Below, in pieces: positions 1 to 7,183 of a stretch of DNA of 9,204 nt; the first letter of the stretch is position 1, and each line of letters opens with the position of its first letter. The notes below the pieces were generated by a model. The model made no database searches. It saw only the letters and a program-made list of their open reading frames with translations, and was not told the origin of the DNA. The position numbers and the translations under genes are program-made. The DNA comes from Bacteroidota bacterium (GTDB lineage: Bacteria > Bacteroidota > Bacteroidia > Chitinophagales > Chitinophagaceae): the NCBI GenBank assembly GCA_028877005.1, contig JAGWPI010000243.1, positions 1 to 9,204 of the forward strand, written 5' to 3'.

Positions 1-338
1 CTATCAATAGCAATGCTTACTTCGTTAGCAGCATCTAGTGTTTTAATACCTTGTAATAACAATTCATCTACCAATTGATTTTTTCTACTCTCCATCATTT
101 CAGCTATACGGTATAGTATTTGTGATCGATTGAAGGCAGATTTGCCCGACCAACTACTTAATGCACCTCTAGCTGCTACAACTGCATCGCGAAAATCCTT
201 TCTGGAAGCTTTGCATATATTGGCAATTAATTTACTTTTTGCATCTTTCAGCGTATAATACCGACCAGATTCTGTTCTAGGAAACTGACCTCCAATATAA
301 AGTTTATATGTTTTCAGTACATCAATTCTATCTGTCAT
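1..338 (-). CDS. aldehyde dehydrogenase, second copy, N-terminal part only
   Basis: This frame is open from an ATG at 336-338 to the left edge, giving 112 codons with no stop, so the gene is cut by the window and only its N-terminus is visible. The protein starts MTDRIDVLKTYKLYIGGQF, and the YIGGQF segment matches the short beta strand that opens the NAD(P)-dependent aldehyde dehydrogenase fold. Helical stretches around residues 46-62 (RDAVVAARGALSSW) and 70-95 (NRSQILYRIAEMMESRKNQL) follow the family pattern. The catalytic Cys and Glu lie outside the window, so activity cannot be judged. It differs clearly from the complete dehydrogenase upstream and is not a recent duplicate of it. It lies 100 bp downstream of that gene on the same strand and is probably the third gene of a deoC-led unit, where it would oxidise the acetaldehyde released by DeoC (inference). 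Family assignment is fairly sure; the exact substrate is unknown. Confidence 0.9.
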   Translation of the reverse strand, partial: MTDRIDVLKTYKLYIGGQFPRTESGRYYTLKDAKSKLIANICKASRKDFRDAVVAARGALSSWSGKSAFNRSQILYRIAEMMESRKNQLVDELLLQGIKTLDAANEVSIAID

Positions 339-438
339 ATTTCAAAATTAAAAATTGAAAAATGGTAATTACTAGTTACAACCATTAGGCCATTAATAAT
401 AGTAAATTTTTTAAAAAATAGCTAAGTACATAGAAAGA

Positions 439-1914
439 TTATTCATATTTTAAATAAGCTGATAGTCCATGCAATCCTCCTTCCCTACCAAAACCACTTT
501 CTTTGTAACCCCCAAAAGGAGAAACAGGATCAAATTTATTATAAGTGTTAGCCCATATTACACCTGCACGTAAACGTGTGGTAATGTTAAAAATACGAGA
601 ACCCTTGTTTGTCCACACACCGGCACTTAAGCCAAAAGGTGTATTATTGGCCTTTTCAATCACTTCATCATCAGTTCTAAAAGTTTGAATGGCTAGTACA
701 GGACCAAAAATTTCTTCTTGGGCAATACGGCTACTCTGAGCTACGTTTGTAAATAATGTAGGCCTACAGAAATAACCTTTACCGGGTAAATTACAAGTAC
801 TTTCAAACATTTCAGCACCTTCTTTTTTGCCAATAGCAATATATTTTTGGATGGTTTGTAATTGTTGTTTAGAGTTAATGGCACCTATGTCGGTATTTTT
901 ATCTAAAGGATTACCTACAATTAAAGTTGCAATTCTGTCTTTTAATTTCTGTAATACTTCTTTGTAAATAGATTCTTGTACAAACAACCTAGATCCGGCG
1001 CAACATACATGTCCCTGATTAAAGTAAATACCATTAATAATTCCCTCAACCGCTTGATCAATAGGCGCATCTTCAAAAATAATATTTGCTGCCTTTCCAC
1101 CTAATTCTAAAGTTAATTTTTTGGAGGAAGCTGCCGTGGCAAGTTGAATAATTTTACCCACTTCTGTAGAACCGGTAAAAGCAATTTTATTAATATCAGG
1201 ATGGTTTACAATAGCTGCGCCGGTTTTTCCTGCGCCGGTAATGATGTTTACAACACCCGGAGGCAAATCGCAATCCTGCAGTAGTTCTGCTAGTTTCAGT
1301 GCAGTAAGTGGAGTTGTTTCAGCCGGTTTTAATACCACAGTATTTCCACAAGCTAATGCAGGAGCTATTTTCCATGCAGCCATTAGTAAAGGAAAATTCC
1401 ATGGAATAATTTGTCCGGCAACACCTAACGGAAAGGGTTTTCTGTTAGGAAAAGCATAATTAAGTTTATCTGCCCATCCTGCATAATAAAAAAAATGATT
1501 GGCAGCTAAAGGCACATCAATATCTCTTGATTCACGAATGGGTTTACCACCATCCAAACTTTCTATAATAGCAAATTCGCGGGCACGTTCTTGAACCATT
1601 CTGGCTATTCTATAAATATATTTGGCACGTTCTTTAGGTGGCATTTTACCCCAATGACCATTGTATGCAGACCGTGCAGCTTTTACTGCTTTATCAACAT
1701 CTGCATCGCCTGCTTCGGCAACTAATGCAATTTTTTGTTCGGTAGCAGGATTAATTGTATCAAAATATTTTTTACTAAGTGGTTTTTCAAATTTTCCATT
1801 AATAAACAAATCGTATTGTACTTTAATATTAGCAGCACTTACACTTTCAGGAGCAGGAGCATAAGTGGTTTTAAATTGCAATGCAGGTTGTGTAAGTTTT
1901 GTTGATTTAGCCAT
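439..1914 (-). CDS. NAD(P)-dependent aldehyde dehydrogenase
   Basis: This is a complete 491-residue member of the aldehyde dehydrogenase superfamily, which oxidises aldehydes to carboxylates in the cytoplasm. It has the usual family length. All signature elements are present: PWNF with the oxyanion-hole Asn at residue 173; the cofactor-binding Lys196 in VVLKPAE; the FTGSTEVG Rossmann turn at 246-253; the general base Glu270 in LELGG; the nucleophile Cys304 in GHVCCAGSR; and EEIFGPV at 400-406 with Glu401. The C-terminal SPFGGYKESGFGRE element (465-478) is also intact. The N-terminus carries about 30 residues before the fold begins at YDLFINGKF; the ATG at 1914 is the obvious start. It follows deoC by 37 bp on the same strand and precedes another aldehyde dehydrogenase. 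From this context I infer that it removes acetaldehyde produced by DeoC, but the sequence alone does not fix the substrate. Confidence 0.96.
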   Translation of the reverse strand: MAKSTKLTQPALQFKTTYAPAPESVSAANIKVQYDLFINGKFEKPLSKKYFDTINPATEQKIALVAEAGDADVDKAVKAARSAYNGHWGKMPPKERAKYIYRIARMVQERAREFAIIESLDGGKPIRESRDIDVPLAANHFFYYAGWADKLNYAFPNRKPFPLGVAGQIIPWNFPLLMAAWKIAPALACGNTVVLKPAETTPLTALKLAELLQDCDLPPGVVNIITGAGKTGAAIVNHPDINKIAFTGSTEVGKIIQLATAASSKKLTLELGGKAANIIFEDAPIDQAVEGIINGIYFNQGHVCCAGSRLFVQESIYKEVLQKLKDRIATLIVGNPLDKNTDIGAINSKQQLQTIQKYIAIGKKEGAEMFESTCNLPGKGYFCRPTLFTNVAQSSRIAQEEIFGPVLAIQTFRTDDEVIEKANNTPFGLSAGVWTNKGSRIFNITTRLRAGVIWANTYNKFDPVSPFGGYKESGFGREGGLHGLSAYLKYE

Positions 1915-1951
1915 ATAAATAGCGAGTTAAAGTATTTAATTAACAATCGTT

Positions 1952-2866
1952 TTAATCGATAGAAAAATAGTTAGCTGACTGATATACTCCGGTACGTTCT
2001 TTTTCTAATTGCATTAACACATCATTGGCTAAGCTGCTGGCCCCAAAACGAAACCATTGATTATTTAACCAATCAATGCCCAAAGTTTCTTGCACCATTA
2101 CAAGATAATGCAATGCTGCTTTAGCTTTAGAAATACCTCCGGCAGGTTTCATCGCAATTTTTTTTCCGGTTCTATAATAGAAATCGCGTATAGCTTCTAA
2201 CATAACAAGAGTAACTGGCATAGTAGCAGCGGGTTGAATTTTTCCGGTAGAAGTTTTAATAAAATCAGCACCGGCATACATTGCTATTTCACTAGCACGA
2301 CGAACATTATCATAGGTAACCAATTCTCCTGTTTCTAAAATTACTTTTAGGCGGGCATTACCGCAGGCTTCTTTTATGGCAGCAATTTCATCAAAAACAT
2401 AATTGTATTCACCCTGTAAAAATTTTCCGCGACTAATCACCATATCAATTTCATCGGCACCTTCTTGAACTGCAAATTTGGTTTCACTAATTTTTATATC
2501 TCGAGAAGATTGGCCGCTAGGGAAAGCAGTTGCCACAGCAGCTACTTTTACGTTAGACCCATTTAATGCTTTTTTAGCAACAGCCACCATAGAAGGATAT
2601 ACACATATAGCAGCTACTGTTGGTAAACCGGGATATGCATCATGCAAATGCATGGCTTTATAGCAAAGTTGCCTTACTTTTCCATCTGTATCTTTTCCTT
2701 CTAATGTGGTTAAATCAATCATATTCAAGGCAAGTTTTAAACCGTTAACTTTTGTCTCGGCTTTAATACTGCGTTTGGTAAAACGGGCGGCTCTTTCTTC
2801 AACCCCAACATGATCTATTTGTGGAGTATTTCTAAAATTGGGTAATATTGCTGTTACAGCAGACAT
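1952..2866 (-). CDS. deoC: deoxyribose-phosphate aldolase
   Basis: DeoC is a class I aldolase. It reversibly cleaves 2-deoxy-D-ribose 5-phosphate into glyceraldehyde 3-phosphate and acetaldehyde, the last step of deoxynucleoside catabolism, in the cytoplasm. The catalytic set is visible: the Schiff-base Lys204 in FIKTSTGK; the second lysine, Lys240, in MKPAGGIS; Asp141 in EIDMVIS, corresponding to the proton-relay Asp of the E. coli enzyme; and the substrate-region IDLTTLEG at 50-57. At 304 residues it is longer than the roughly 250-260-residue E. coli enzyme, mostly through about 35 extra N-terminal residues. It has the C-terminal tail, ending YFSID. The ATG at 2866 lies about 20 bp downstream of a TAnnTTTG-like box and just past the secA terminator, so deoC appears to lead its own unit. 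Two aldehyde dehydrogenase genes follow on the same strand, forming a deoxyribose-use module. Confidence 0.97.
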   Translation of the reverse strand: MSAVTAILPNFRNTPQIDHVGVEERAARFTKRSIKAETKVNGLKLALNMIDLTTLEGKDTDGKVRQLCYKAMHLHDAYPGLPTVAAICVYPSMVAVAKKALNGSNVKVAAVATAFPSGQSSRDIKISETKFAVQEGADEIDMVISRGKFLQGEYNYVFDEIAAIKEACGNARLKVILETGELVTYDNVRRASEIAMYAGADFIKTSTGKIQPAATMPVTLVMLEAIRDFYYRTGKKIAMKPAGGISKAKAALHYLVMVQETLGIDWLNNQWFRFGASSLANDVLMQLEKERTGVYQSANYFSID

Positions 2867-2885
2867 ATAGCAAGTTTAATTTTTT

Positions 2886-2893
2886 CAAAAGTA
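2886..2893 (-). promoter_or_regulatory. putative deoC promoter, -7 box
   Basis: On the minus strand this reads TACTTTTG, an exact match to the Bacteroidota -7 consensus TAnnTTTG. It ends 19 bp before the deoC ATG, implying a leader of only about 15 bases. No TTG-type -33 element is seen at the normal spacing; that region falls inside the secA terminator hairpin. In AT-rich DNA the match could be chance, but its position is right. Confidence 0.5.
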
Positions 2894-2896
2894 AAT

Positions 2897-2940
2897 AAAA
2901 AAGGGGTTAAATGCAGGAATATGCAATTAACCCCTTTTTT
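2897..2940 (-). terminator. intrinsic terminator of secA
   Basis: A strong inverted repeat starts 12 bp after the secA stop codon. The outer arms are 14 bp and perfectly complementary (AAAAAAGGGGTTAA at 2897-2910 and TTAACCCCTTTTTT at 2927-2940). A further TGCA/TGCA pairing inside is separated from them by one A-A mismatch and leaves a six-base loop. On the minus strand the GGGG/CCCC core is followed by a T run, as expected for Rho-independent termination. The arms carry A and T runs on both sides, so the hairpin could work in either direction, but no plus-strand gene reads into it. Confidence 0.9.
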
Positions 2941-2952
2941 GATATAAAACGT

Positions 2953-5900
2953 TTAAGCTTCTTTACCGTGGCAGTTTTTGTATTTTTTTCCACTACCGCA
3001 GGGACAAGGGTCGTTGCGGCCAATTTTAGGACCTACTTTTACCGGCTCTTGTTTTACAGGTGTGGGATCATAATAATCATCTTCTGTTACAGCTCCATCT
3101 AAAGATTCTTTTTGGGTTCGCATATTGCTTAAATCTGTTTTGCGCTGGCGGCCTTCTTTAACAGTTTCACCTTCTTGTAACGGAATGGTGGCAAGGCAGA
3201 GGAACTGAACGATTTCTTTATTCACTTCGCTATCCATCTGTTTAAACAAATTAAAAGCTTCCATTTTATAAATCACCAATGGATCTTTCTGCTCGTAAGC
3301 GGCAGTTTGAACACTTTGTTTTAAATCATCCATGGCGCGCAGATGTTCTTTCCAAGCTTCATCAATAAAGGCCAATGTAACTGATCGCTCCAAAGCATTC
3401 ACCAATTCGGCACCGTTGGTATCGAGTGTTTTTTGCATATTGGCCAAAACCTGTAATTGTTTTCTTCCATCGCTAAAAGGAACAATTACATTTTCAATAT
3501 GCGTACCTTGTTGCTGACGAATATTTTTAAATACCGGTAAGGTATCTGTAGCCAATTCAGACTTTTTGTTTTGATAGTTTGTGATGGCTTGGTTGTATAA
3601 CTTTTCTGTTAGTTGTTGTTCAGATAACTTACTCAACTCTTCAGGTGTAATGTTGGTATCAGTGCCAAAGTGAACAATGCAGGCTAATCGTAAACCTTCA
3701 TAATCATCTTCTATCTTAAAACCATTGATAATTTCAGCAGCAACGCTGTAAAAAGCATTATCTAAATCAAGTGCCAGCCGCTCACCAAACAAAGCATGGC
3801 TGCGTTTGGTATAGATAACGGTACGCTGTTTATTCATTACATCATCATACTCTAATAACCTTTTCCGAATACCGAAGTTATTTTCTTCTACTTTTTTCTG
3901 AGCCCGTTCAATTGATTTAGTGATCATACTATGCTGAATTACCTCACCTTCTTTGTATCCTGCAAAATCCATAACCTTAGCAATTCTATCACTACCAAAC
4001 ATGCGCATTAAATCATCTTCTAATGAAACAAAGAAAACAGAGGTACCGGGATCGCCCTGACGGCCTGCCCGACCACGAAGTTGTAAATCTACCCTTCTAG
4101 ATTCATGACGTTCAGTACCCAGAATGGCTAAGCCGCCGGCTTCTTTTACACCGGGCCCTAATTTAATATCGGTACCCCTTCCGGCCATATTTGTGGCAAT
4201 GGTAATTGCACCTGCCATGCCTGCTTCAGCAATAATTTGAGCTTCACGGGCATGTTGTTTGGCATTTAACACATTATGAGGAATTTGTTTTTGACGCAAC
4301 ATTCGGCTAAGTAACTCACTTACTTCTACAGAAGTAGTACCAACTAATACCGGACGACCATTTTTTTGGAGCGTAAGAATTTCTTCAATCACTGCTCCAA
4401 ATTTTTCTCGTTTGGTTTTAAATACCAAATCATTATTATCCTTTCTTATTACCGGTACGTTAGTAGGTATTGTAACAACATCTAATTTATAAATATCCCA
4501 TAATTCAGCTGCTTCCGTTTGGGCTGTACCCGTCATCCCGGCTAATTTATGATACATTCTAAAATAGTTTTGCAGGGTAACGGTAGCATAGGTTTGCGTA
4601 GTAGCTTCTATTTTTACATTTTCTTTTGCTTCTATTGCCTGATGCAAACCATCTGAATAACGCCGGCCATCTAAAATACGACCGGTTTGTTCATCTACAA
4701 TTTTTACCTGACCATCTAGTACCACATATTCATCATCTTTATCAAATAAAGTGTAGGCTTTTAGTAATTGCTGCACAGTATGGATTCTGTCGGCTTTTTG
4801 AGCATATTCGTTAATTAAGGCCTCTTTTTTGTGCAATTTTTCTTCGGGATTAAGTGTTTTATTCTGCTCAATTTCGCCCAAAGCAACACTAATATCCGGC
4901 AATACAAAGAAATGAGGATCTTCACCTGCTTTGGTGATGAGGTTGATGCCCTTATCGGTTAACTCAACTGAATTGTTTTTTTCATCTATATAAAAATATA
5001 ATTCTGCATCTACAATATGCATTTCTCTGGATTGGTCGGCCATGTAATAGTTTTCTGCTTTTTGCAGTTTCATACGCATGCCCGGCTCACTTAAATATTT
5101 AATGAGCGCATTATTTTTAGGTAAACCTCTAAATGCTCTATATAATAATAAGCCACCATCTTTGGGATCATCATTGCCTTCGGCAATTTTCTTTTTAGCC
5201 TCTATTAAAAATTGATTGACCGCTTTTTTCTGTGCTTCCACCAATTTTTCAATTCGTGGTTTCAGTTCAAAAAATTGTTCAATATTATCTTGCTTACCTA
5301 TTGGACCAGAAATAATTAAAGGGGTTCTTGCATCATCAATTAATACACTATCTACTTCATCAATAATGGCATAATGAAATTTGCGTTGTACCATTTCATC
5401 GGGAGAGTGTACCATATTATCACGCAGGTAATCAAAACCAAATTCATTGTTAGTACCATACACAATATCGGCTAAATAAGCATTGCGCCGATTTTCGGTA
5501 TTGGGGTCATGCTTATCTATACAATCTACTTTCAATCCCAAAAACTCAAATATAGGGGCATTCCATTCAGAGTCGCGCCTTGCCAAATAATCATTTACTG
5601 TTACAATATGAACGCCTTCACCGGCTAAAGCATTTAGATAAGCGGGCAATGATGACACCAAGGTTTTTCCTTCACCGGTTGCCATTTCTGCAATTTTTCC
5701 TTGATGTAAAACAATGCCTCCAATAAGTTGCACATCATAGTGCAGCATATTCCATACCACTTTACCTCCTGCTGCCATCCAGCTGTTATTGAATATCACT
5801 TCATTATTACGAATGGTAATATGTTCTTTTTTAACACTCAGTTCTCTATCCAATTCAGTGGCAGTGGCCACTAAAATTTCGTTTTCTTTGAACCTATGCG

Positions 5901-6258
5901 CCGTTTCTTTTACTACGGCAAATGCTTCGGGCAAAATTTCATTCAAAACAGTTTCAATATGTTTATCTCGGTCTTTTTTTAGCTTATCAAGCCTATGATA
6001 TAGTTTATCTTTTTCATGTATTTCTGTTGCAGGCAAATCATCTGCTTGTTTCTGCAAATGGGCAATTTCTTCATCTATCTCAGTTAAATGCGCTTTTATT
6101 TTTGCTTTAAACTCAATCGTTTTATTACGCAGAGCATCATTACTCAACGTTTGATATTGTTCATAGAACTGATTAATTTTTTGAACAATAGGTAGAATTT
6201 TCTGAACGTCTTTTTCACTTTTATTTCCACCTAAAATTTTTGACATTAATTTCAGCAT
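2953..6258 (-). CDS. secA: preprotein translocase subunit SecA
   Basis: SecA is the peripheral ATPase that drives unfolded preproteins through the SecYEG channel at the inner membrane. In NBD1 the Walker A is at 193-200 (ATGEGKTL, Lys198) and the Walker B is IIDEVDS at 298-304, followed by a long preprotein cross-linking region. [12 protein letters not shown] at 572-583 closes NBD1. NBD2 contains [12 protein letters not shown] at 690-701 and [13 protein letters not shown] at 726-738. The helical scaffold/wing region follows to about residue 1025, then a charged linker. The C-terminal zinc motif of the SecB/ribosome-binding tail is intact: Cys1085, Cys1087, Cys1096 and His1097. At 1101 residues it is about 200 longer than E. 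coli SecA (901); all the excess is N-terminal to the GTA motif. The ATG at 6258 (MLKLMSK) is preferred; a second ATG at 6246 is possible and no well-placed Shine-Dalgarno decides. A terminator follows the stop codon directly. Confidence 0.99.
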   Translation of the reverse strand: MLKLMSKILGGNKSEKDVQKILPIVQKINQFYEQYQTLSNDALRNKTIEFKAKIKAHLTEIDEEIAHLQKQADDLPATEIHEKDKLYHRLDKLKKDRDKHIETVLNEILPEAFAVVKETAHRFKENEILVATATELDRELSVKKEHITIRNNEVIFNNSWMAAGGKVVWNMLHYDVQLIGGIVLHQGKIAEMATGEGKTLVSSLPAYLNALAGEGVHIVTVNDYLARRDSEWNAPIFEFLGLKVDCIDKHDPNTENRRNAYLADIVYGTNNEFGFDYLRDNMVHSPDEMVQRKFHYAIIDEVDSVLIDDARTPLIISGPIGKQDNIEQFFELKPRIEKLVEAQKKAVNQFLIEAKKKIAEGNDDPKDGGLLLYRAFRGLPKNNALIKYLSEPGMRMKLQKAENYYMADQSREMHIVDAELYFYIDEKNNSVELTDKGINLITKAGEDPHFFVLPDISVALGEIEQNKTLNPEEKLHKKEALINEYAQKADRIHTVQQLLKAYTLFDKDDEYVVLDGQVKIVDEQTGRILDGRRYSDGLHQAIEAKENVKIEATTQTYATVTLQNYFRMYHKLAGMTGTAQTEAAELWDIYKLDVVTIPTNVPVIRKDNNDLVFKTKREKFGAVIEEILTLQKNGRPVLVGTTSVEVSELLSRMLRQKQIPHNVLNAKQHAREAQIIAEAGMAGAITIATNMAGRGTDIKLGPGVKEAGGLAILGTERHESRRVDLQLRGRAGRQGDPGTSVFFVSLEDDLMRMFGSDRIAKVMDFAGYKEGEVIQHSMITKSIERAQKKVEENNFGIRKRLLEYDDVMNKQRTVIYTKRSHALFGERLALDLDNAFYSVAAEIINGFKIEDDYEGLRLACIVHFGTDTNITPEELSKLSEQQLTEKLYNQAITNYQNKKSELATDTLPVFKNIRQQQGTHIENVIVPFSDGRKQLQVLANMQKTLDTNGAELVNALERSVTLAFIDEAWKEHLRAMDDLKQSVQTAAYEQKDPLVIYKMEAFNLFKQMDSEVNKEIVQFLCLATIPLQEGETVKEGRQRKTDLSNMRTQKESLDGAVTEDDYYDPTPVKQEPVKVGPKIGRNDPCPCGSGKKYKNCHGKEA

Positions 6259-6319
6259 ACCTCAAAATAACTTATGTGTTAAAATATTTTTATTATCCAA
6301 ATTCAATGCTACAAAACCT

Positions 6320-6340
6320 TTTAAGCCAAATTGGCATAAA
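6320..6340. repeat. 21-bp near-perfect palindrome in the secA divergent spacer
   Basis: The sequence reads TTTAaGCCAAATTGGCaTAAA around a central A at 6330. Nine of the ten mirrored base pairs match; only the pair 6324/6336 fails. The GCCAA/TTGGC core stands out in an AT-rich spacer. Its size and symmetry are those of a binding site for a dimeric regulator, or it could fold as a short hairpin in the secA leader. No T run follows it, so it is not an intrinsic terminator. The function is unknown. Confidence 0.55.
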
Positions 6341-6349
6341 CAGGGGCAT

Positions 6350-6357
6350 CAAAGGTA
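6350..6357 (-). promoter_or_regulatory. putative secA promoter, -7 box
   Basis: On the minus strand this reads TACCTTTG, an exact fit to the Bacteroidota TAnnTTTG consensus. It lies about 90 bp upstream of the secA start, so the transcript would begin near 6343 and carry a leader of about 85 bases. No clear TTG -33 element is visible. The palindrome at 6320-6340 would fall at the very start of this leader. Confidence 0.45.
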
Positions 6358-6491
6358 AACATTTTGAGGTTCCCTTATGTTTATGAAACGCAATAATACT
6401 GCTTTATCAATTAGTTAACGAATTCCCTATTTATTTTGGGACAGAAATAATAGTAAACCCATGTATTGACCGTACCTAATGAACAAAAAAT

Positions 6492-7100
6492 ATGATGAAG
6501 ACACCTTTTTTTTATTTATTAATCCTTTTTTGTAATCTTTCTCAAACTTTACAGGCGCAATCACCCAAATTAGATAGTATACAAAGCAAATTAGATAGTA
6601 TTTACCTAAAAAGACAACTACTCAATAAAAACAACATGACTGTTCTTGGAGCATGGGCAGGAATCAATTTAATTCAAAGTAGTATTAGTGCCGCCAGTAC
6701 CAAAGGCAGCACGCAAGCTTTCTTTAAAATGAATGTTTATTGGAATGTGGCCAATGCGGCTATTGCCGGAATAGGCTTTATACAAGCTAAAAAAGCACTT
6801 GCCCGAACAATTACCCCCTTACAAAATTGGCAACAACAACAAAAAACTGAACAATTCCTTCTTTTTAATACAGGCTTAGATGCAGCTTATATTACCACCG
6901 GTATGTACTTGCGAGAACATGGGCTAAGAGTAAATAACCTTCAAACCCAAGGATATGGCAGCAGTATTATATTACAAGGCAGTTTCTTACTGGTGTTAGA
7001 CATTATTCAATATTTTGAACACCGCCATAATGGAAAACGACTTTCTAATATAGCACTAGCCACTACCAATAACGGTTTTGGACTAGTTTGGCCACTTTAA
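6492..7100 (+). CDS. hypothetical exported or membrane protein
   Basis: I do not firmly recognise this 202-residue protein; it has the look of small Bacteroidota membrane proteins of unknown function (perhaps the DUF6992 type, a weak guess). Residues 1-22 form a signal peptide: a Lys, a hydrophobic core FFYLLILF and a plausible cut after LQA. A short polar segment follows with two copies of KLDSI (26-38), predicted helical. Four hydrophobic stretches then appear at about 49-68, 79-98, 120-140 and 155-175, separated by a Gln-rich loop (109-121, NWQQQQK). Recognisable patches include WAGINL, MNVYWNVANA and GSFLLVLDIIQYFEH. The protein is therefore probably inner-membrane, with little outside the bilayer. 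It is divergent from secA and 83 bp ahead of atpG, which has its own promoter-like box. Either ATG of the adjacent pair (6492 or 6495) could be the start. Coding use and framing look normal, so I take it as a real gene. Confidence 0.8.
   Translation: MMKTPFFYLLILFCNLSQTLQAQSPKLDSIQSKLDSIYLKRQLLNKNNMTVLGAWAGINLIQSSISAASTKGSTQAFFKMNVYWNVANAAIAGIGFIQAKKALARTITPLQNWQQQQKTEQFLLFNTGLDAAYITTGMYLREHGLRVNNLQTQGYGSSIILQGSFLLVLDIIQYFEHRHNGKRLSNIALATTNNGFGLVWPL
6567..6601 (+). repeat. two-copy 21-bp-period repeat coding for KLDSI
   Basis: The 14-base unit AAATTAGATAGTAT occurs at 6567-6580 and again, identically, at 6588-6601, a period of 21 bases or seven codons. It encodes a doubled KLDSI heptad just after the signal peptide of the unknown protein. 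The identical nucleotides suggest a small, fairly recent in-frame duplication. Confidence 0.75.
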
Positions 7101-7154
7101 AGGAAAATTTTAAGTAGTTTTTCAGGGAAGGATGGGAATTTAATGCCAATCTGC

Positions 7155-7162
7155 TACTTTTG
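7155..7162 (+). promoter_or_regulatory. putative atpG promoter, -7 box
   Basis: TACTTTTG matches the Bacteroidota TAnnTTTG consensus exactly and is the same octamer as the deoC candidate. It ends 21 bp before the atpG ATG, giving a leader of about 15 bases. It is flanked by a short CTGC/GCAG inverted repeat (7151-7154 and 7162-7165). No canonical -33 TTG is present at the usual distance. Confidence 0.5.
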
Positions 7163-7183
7163 CAGCCAATTTAAAGTTGAAGT

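Noticed and set aside
406..419. Perfect AT-only palindrome ATTTTTTAAAAAAT downstream of the complete aldehyde dehydrogenase
   Set aside because: It has no G or C to stabilise a hairpin and no separate T tract, so it cannot be called a terminator; such runs are expected in AT-rich spacers.
1241..1459. Plus-strand open frame opposite the aldehyde dehydrogenase gene
   Set aside because: It lies wholly antisense to the conserved cofactor-binding region of a clear gene and its translation has no recognisable domain; it is a shadow of that coding sequence. The same applies to other short frames opposite deoC and secA.
6431..6438. TTATTTTG as a promoter for the unknown membrane protein; the same octamer precedes scpB (8069-8076) and, on the minus strand, secA (6263-6270)
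   Set aside because: It misses the TAnnTTTG consensus at its second base, its distance from the start codon is inconsistent among the three genes, and it is common by chance in AT-rich DNA. I see no better promoter for the membrane-protein gene.
6259..6491. Small RNA, SecM-like leader gene or mobile-element remnant in the divergent spacer
   Set aside because: No convincing short coding frame with an arrest-type peptide, no terminator-bounded structure and no terminal inverted repeats are visible; only the promoter-like box and the palindrome are supportable.
6479..6535. Upstream ATG at 6479 overlapping the start of the unknown membrane protein
   Set aside because: It is in a different frame from the gene and meets a stop after about 18 codons. 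A regulatory upstream peptide is conceivable but nothing supports it.
6492..6560. Lipoprotein signal in the unknown membrane protein (Cys14 in ILFCNLS)
   Set aside because: The residue before the Cys is Phe, which does not fit a lipobox, and a normal signal-peptidase site after LQA lies downstream.
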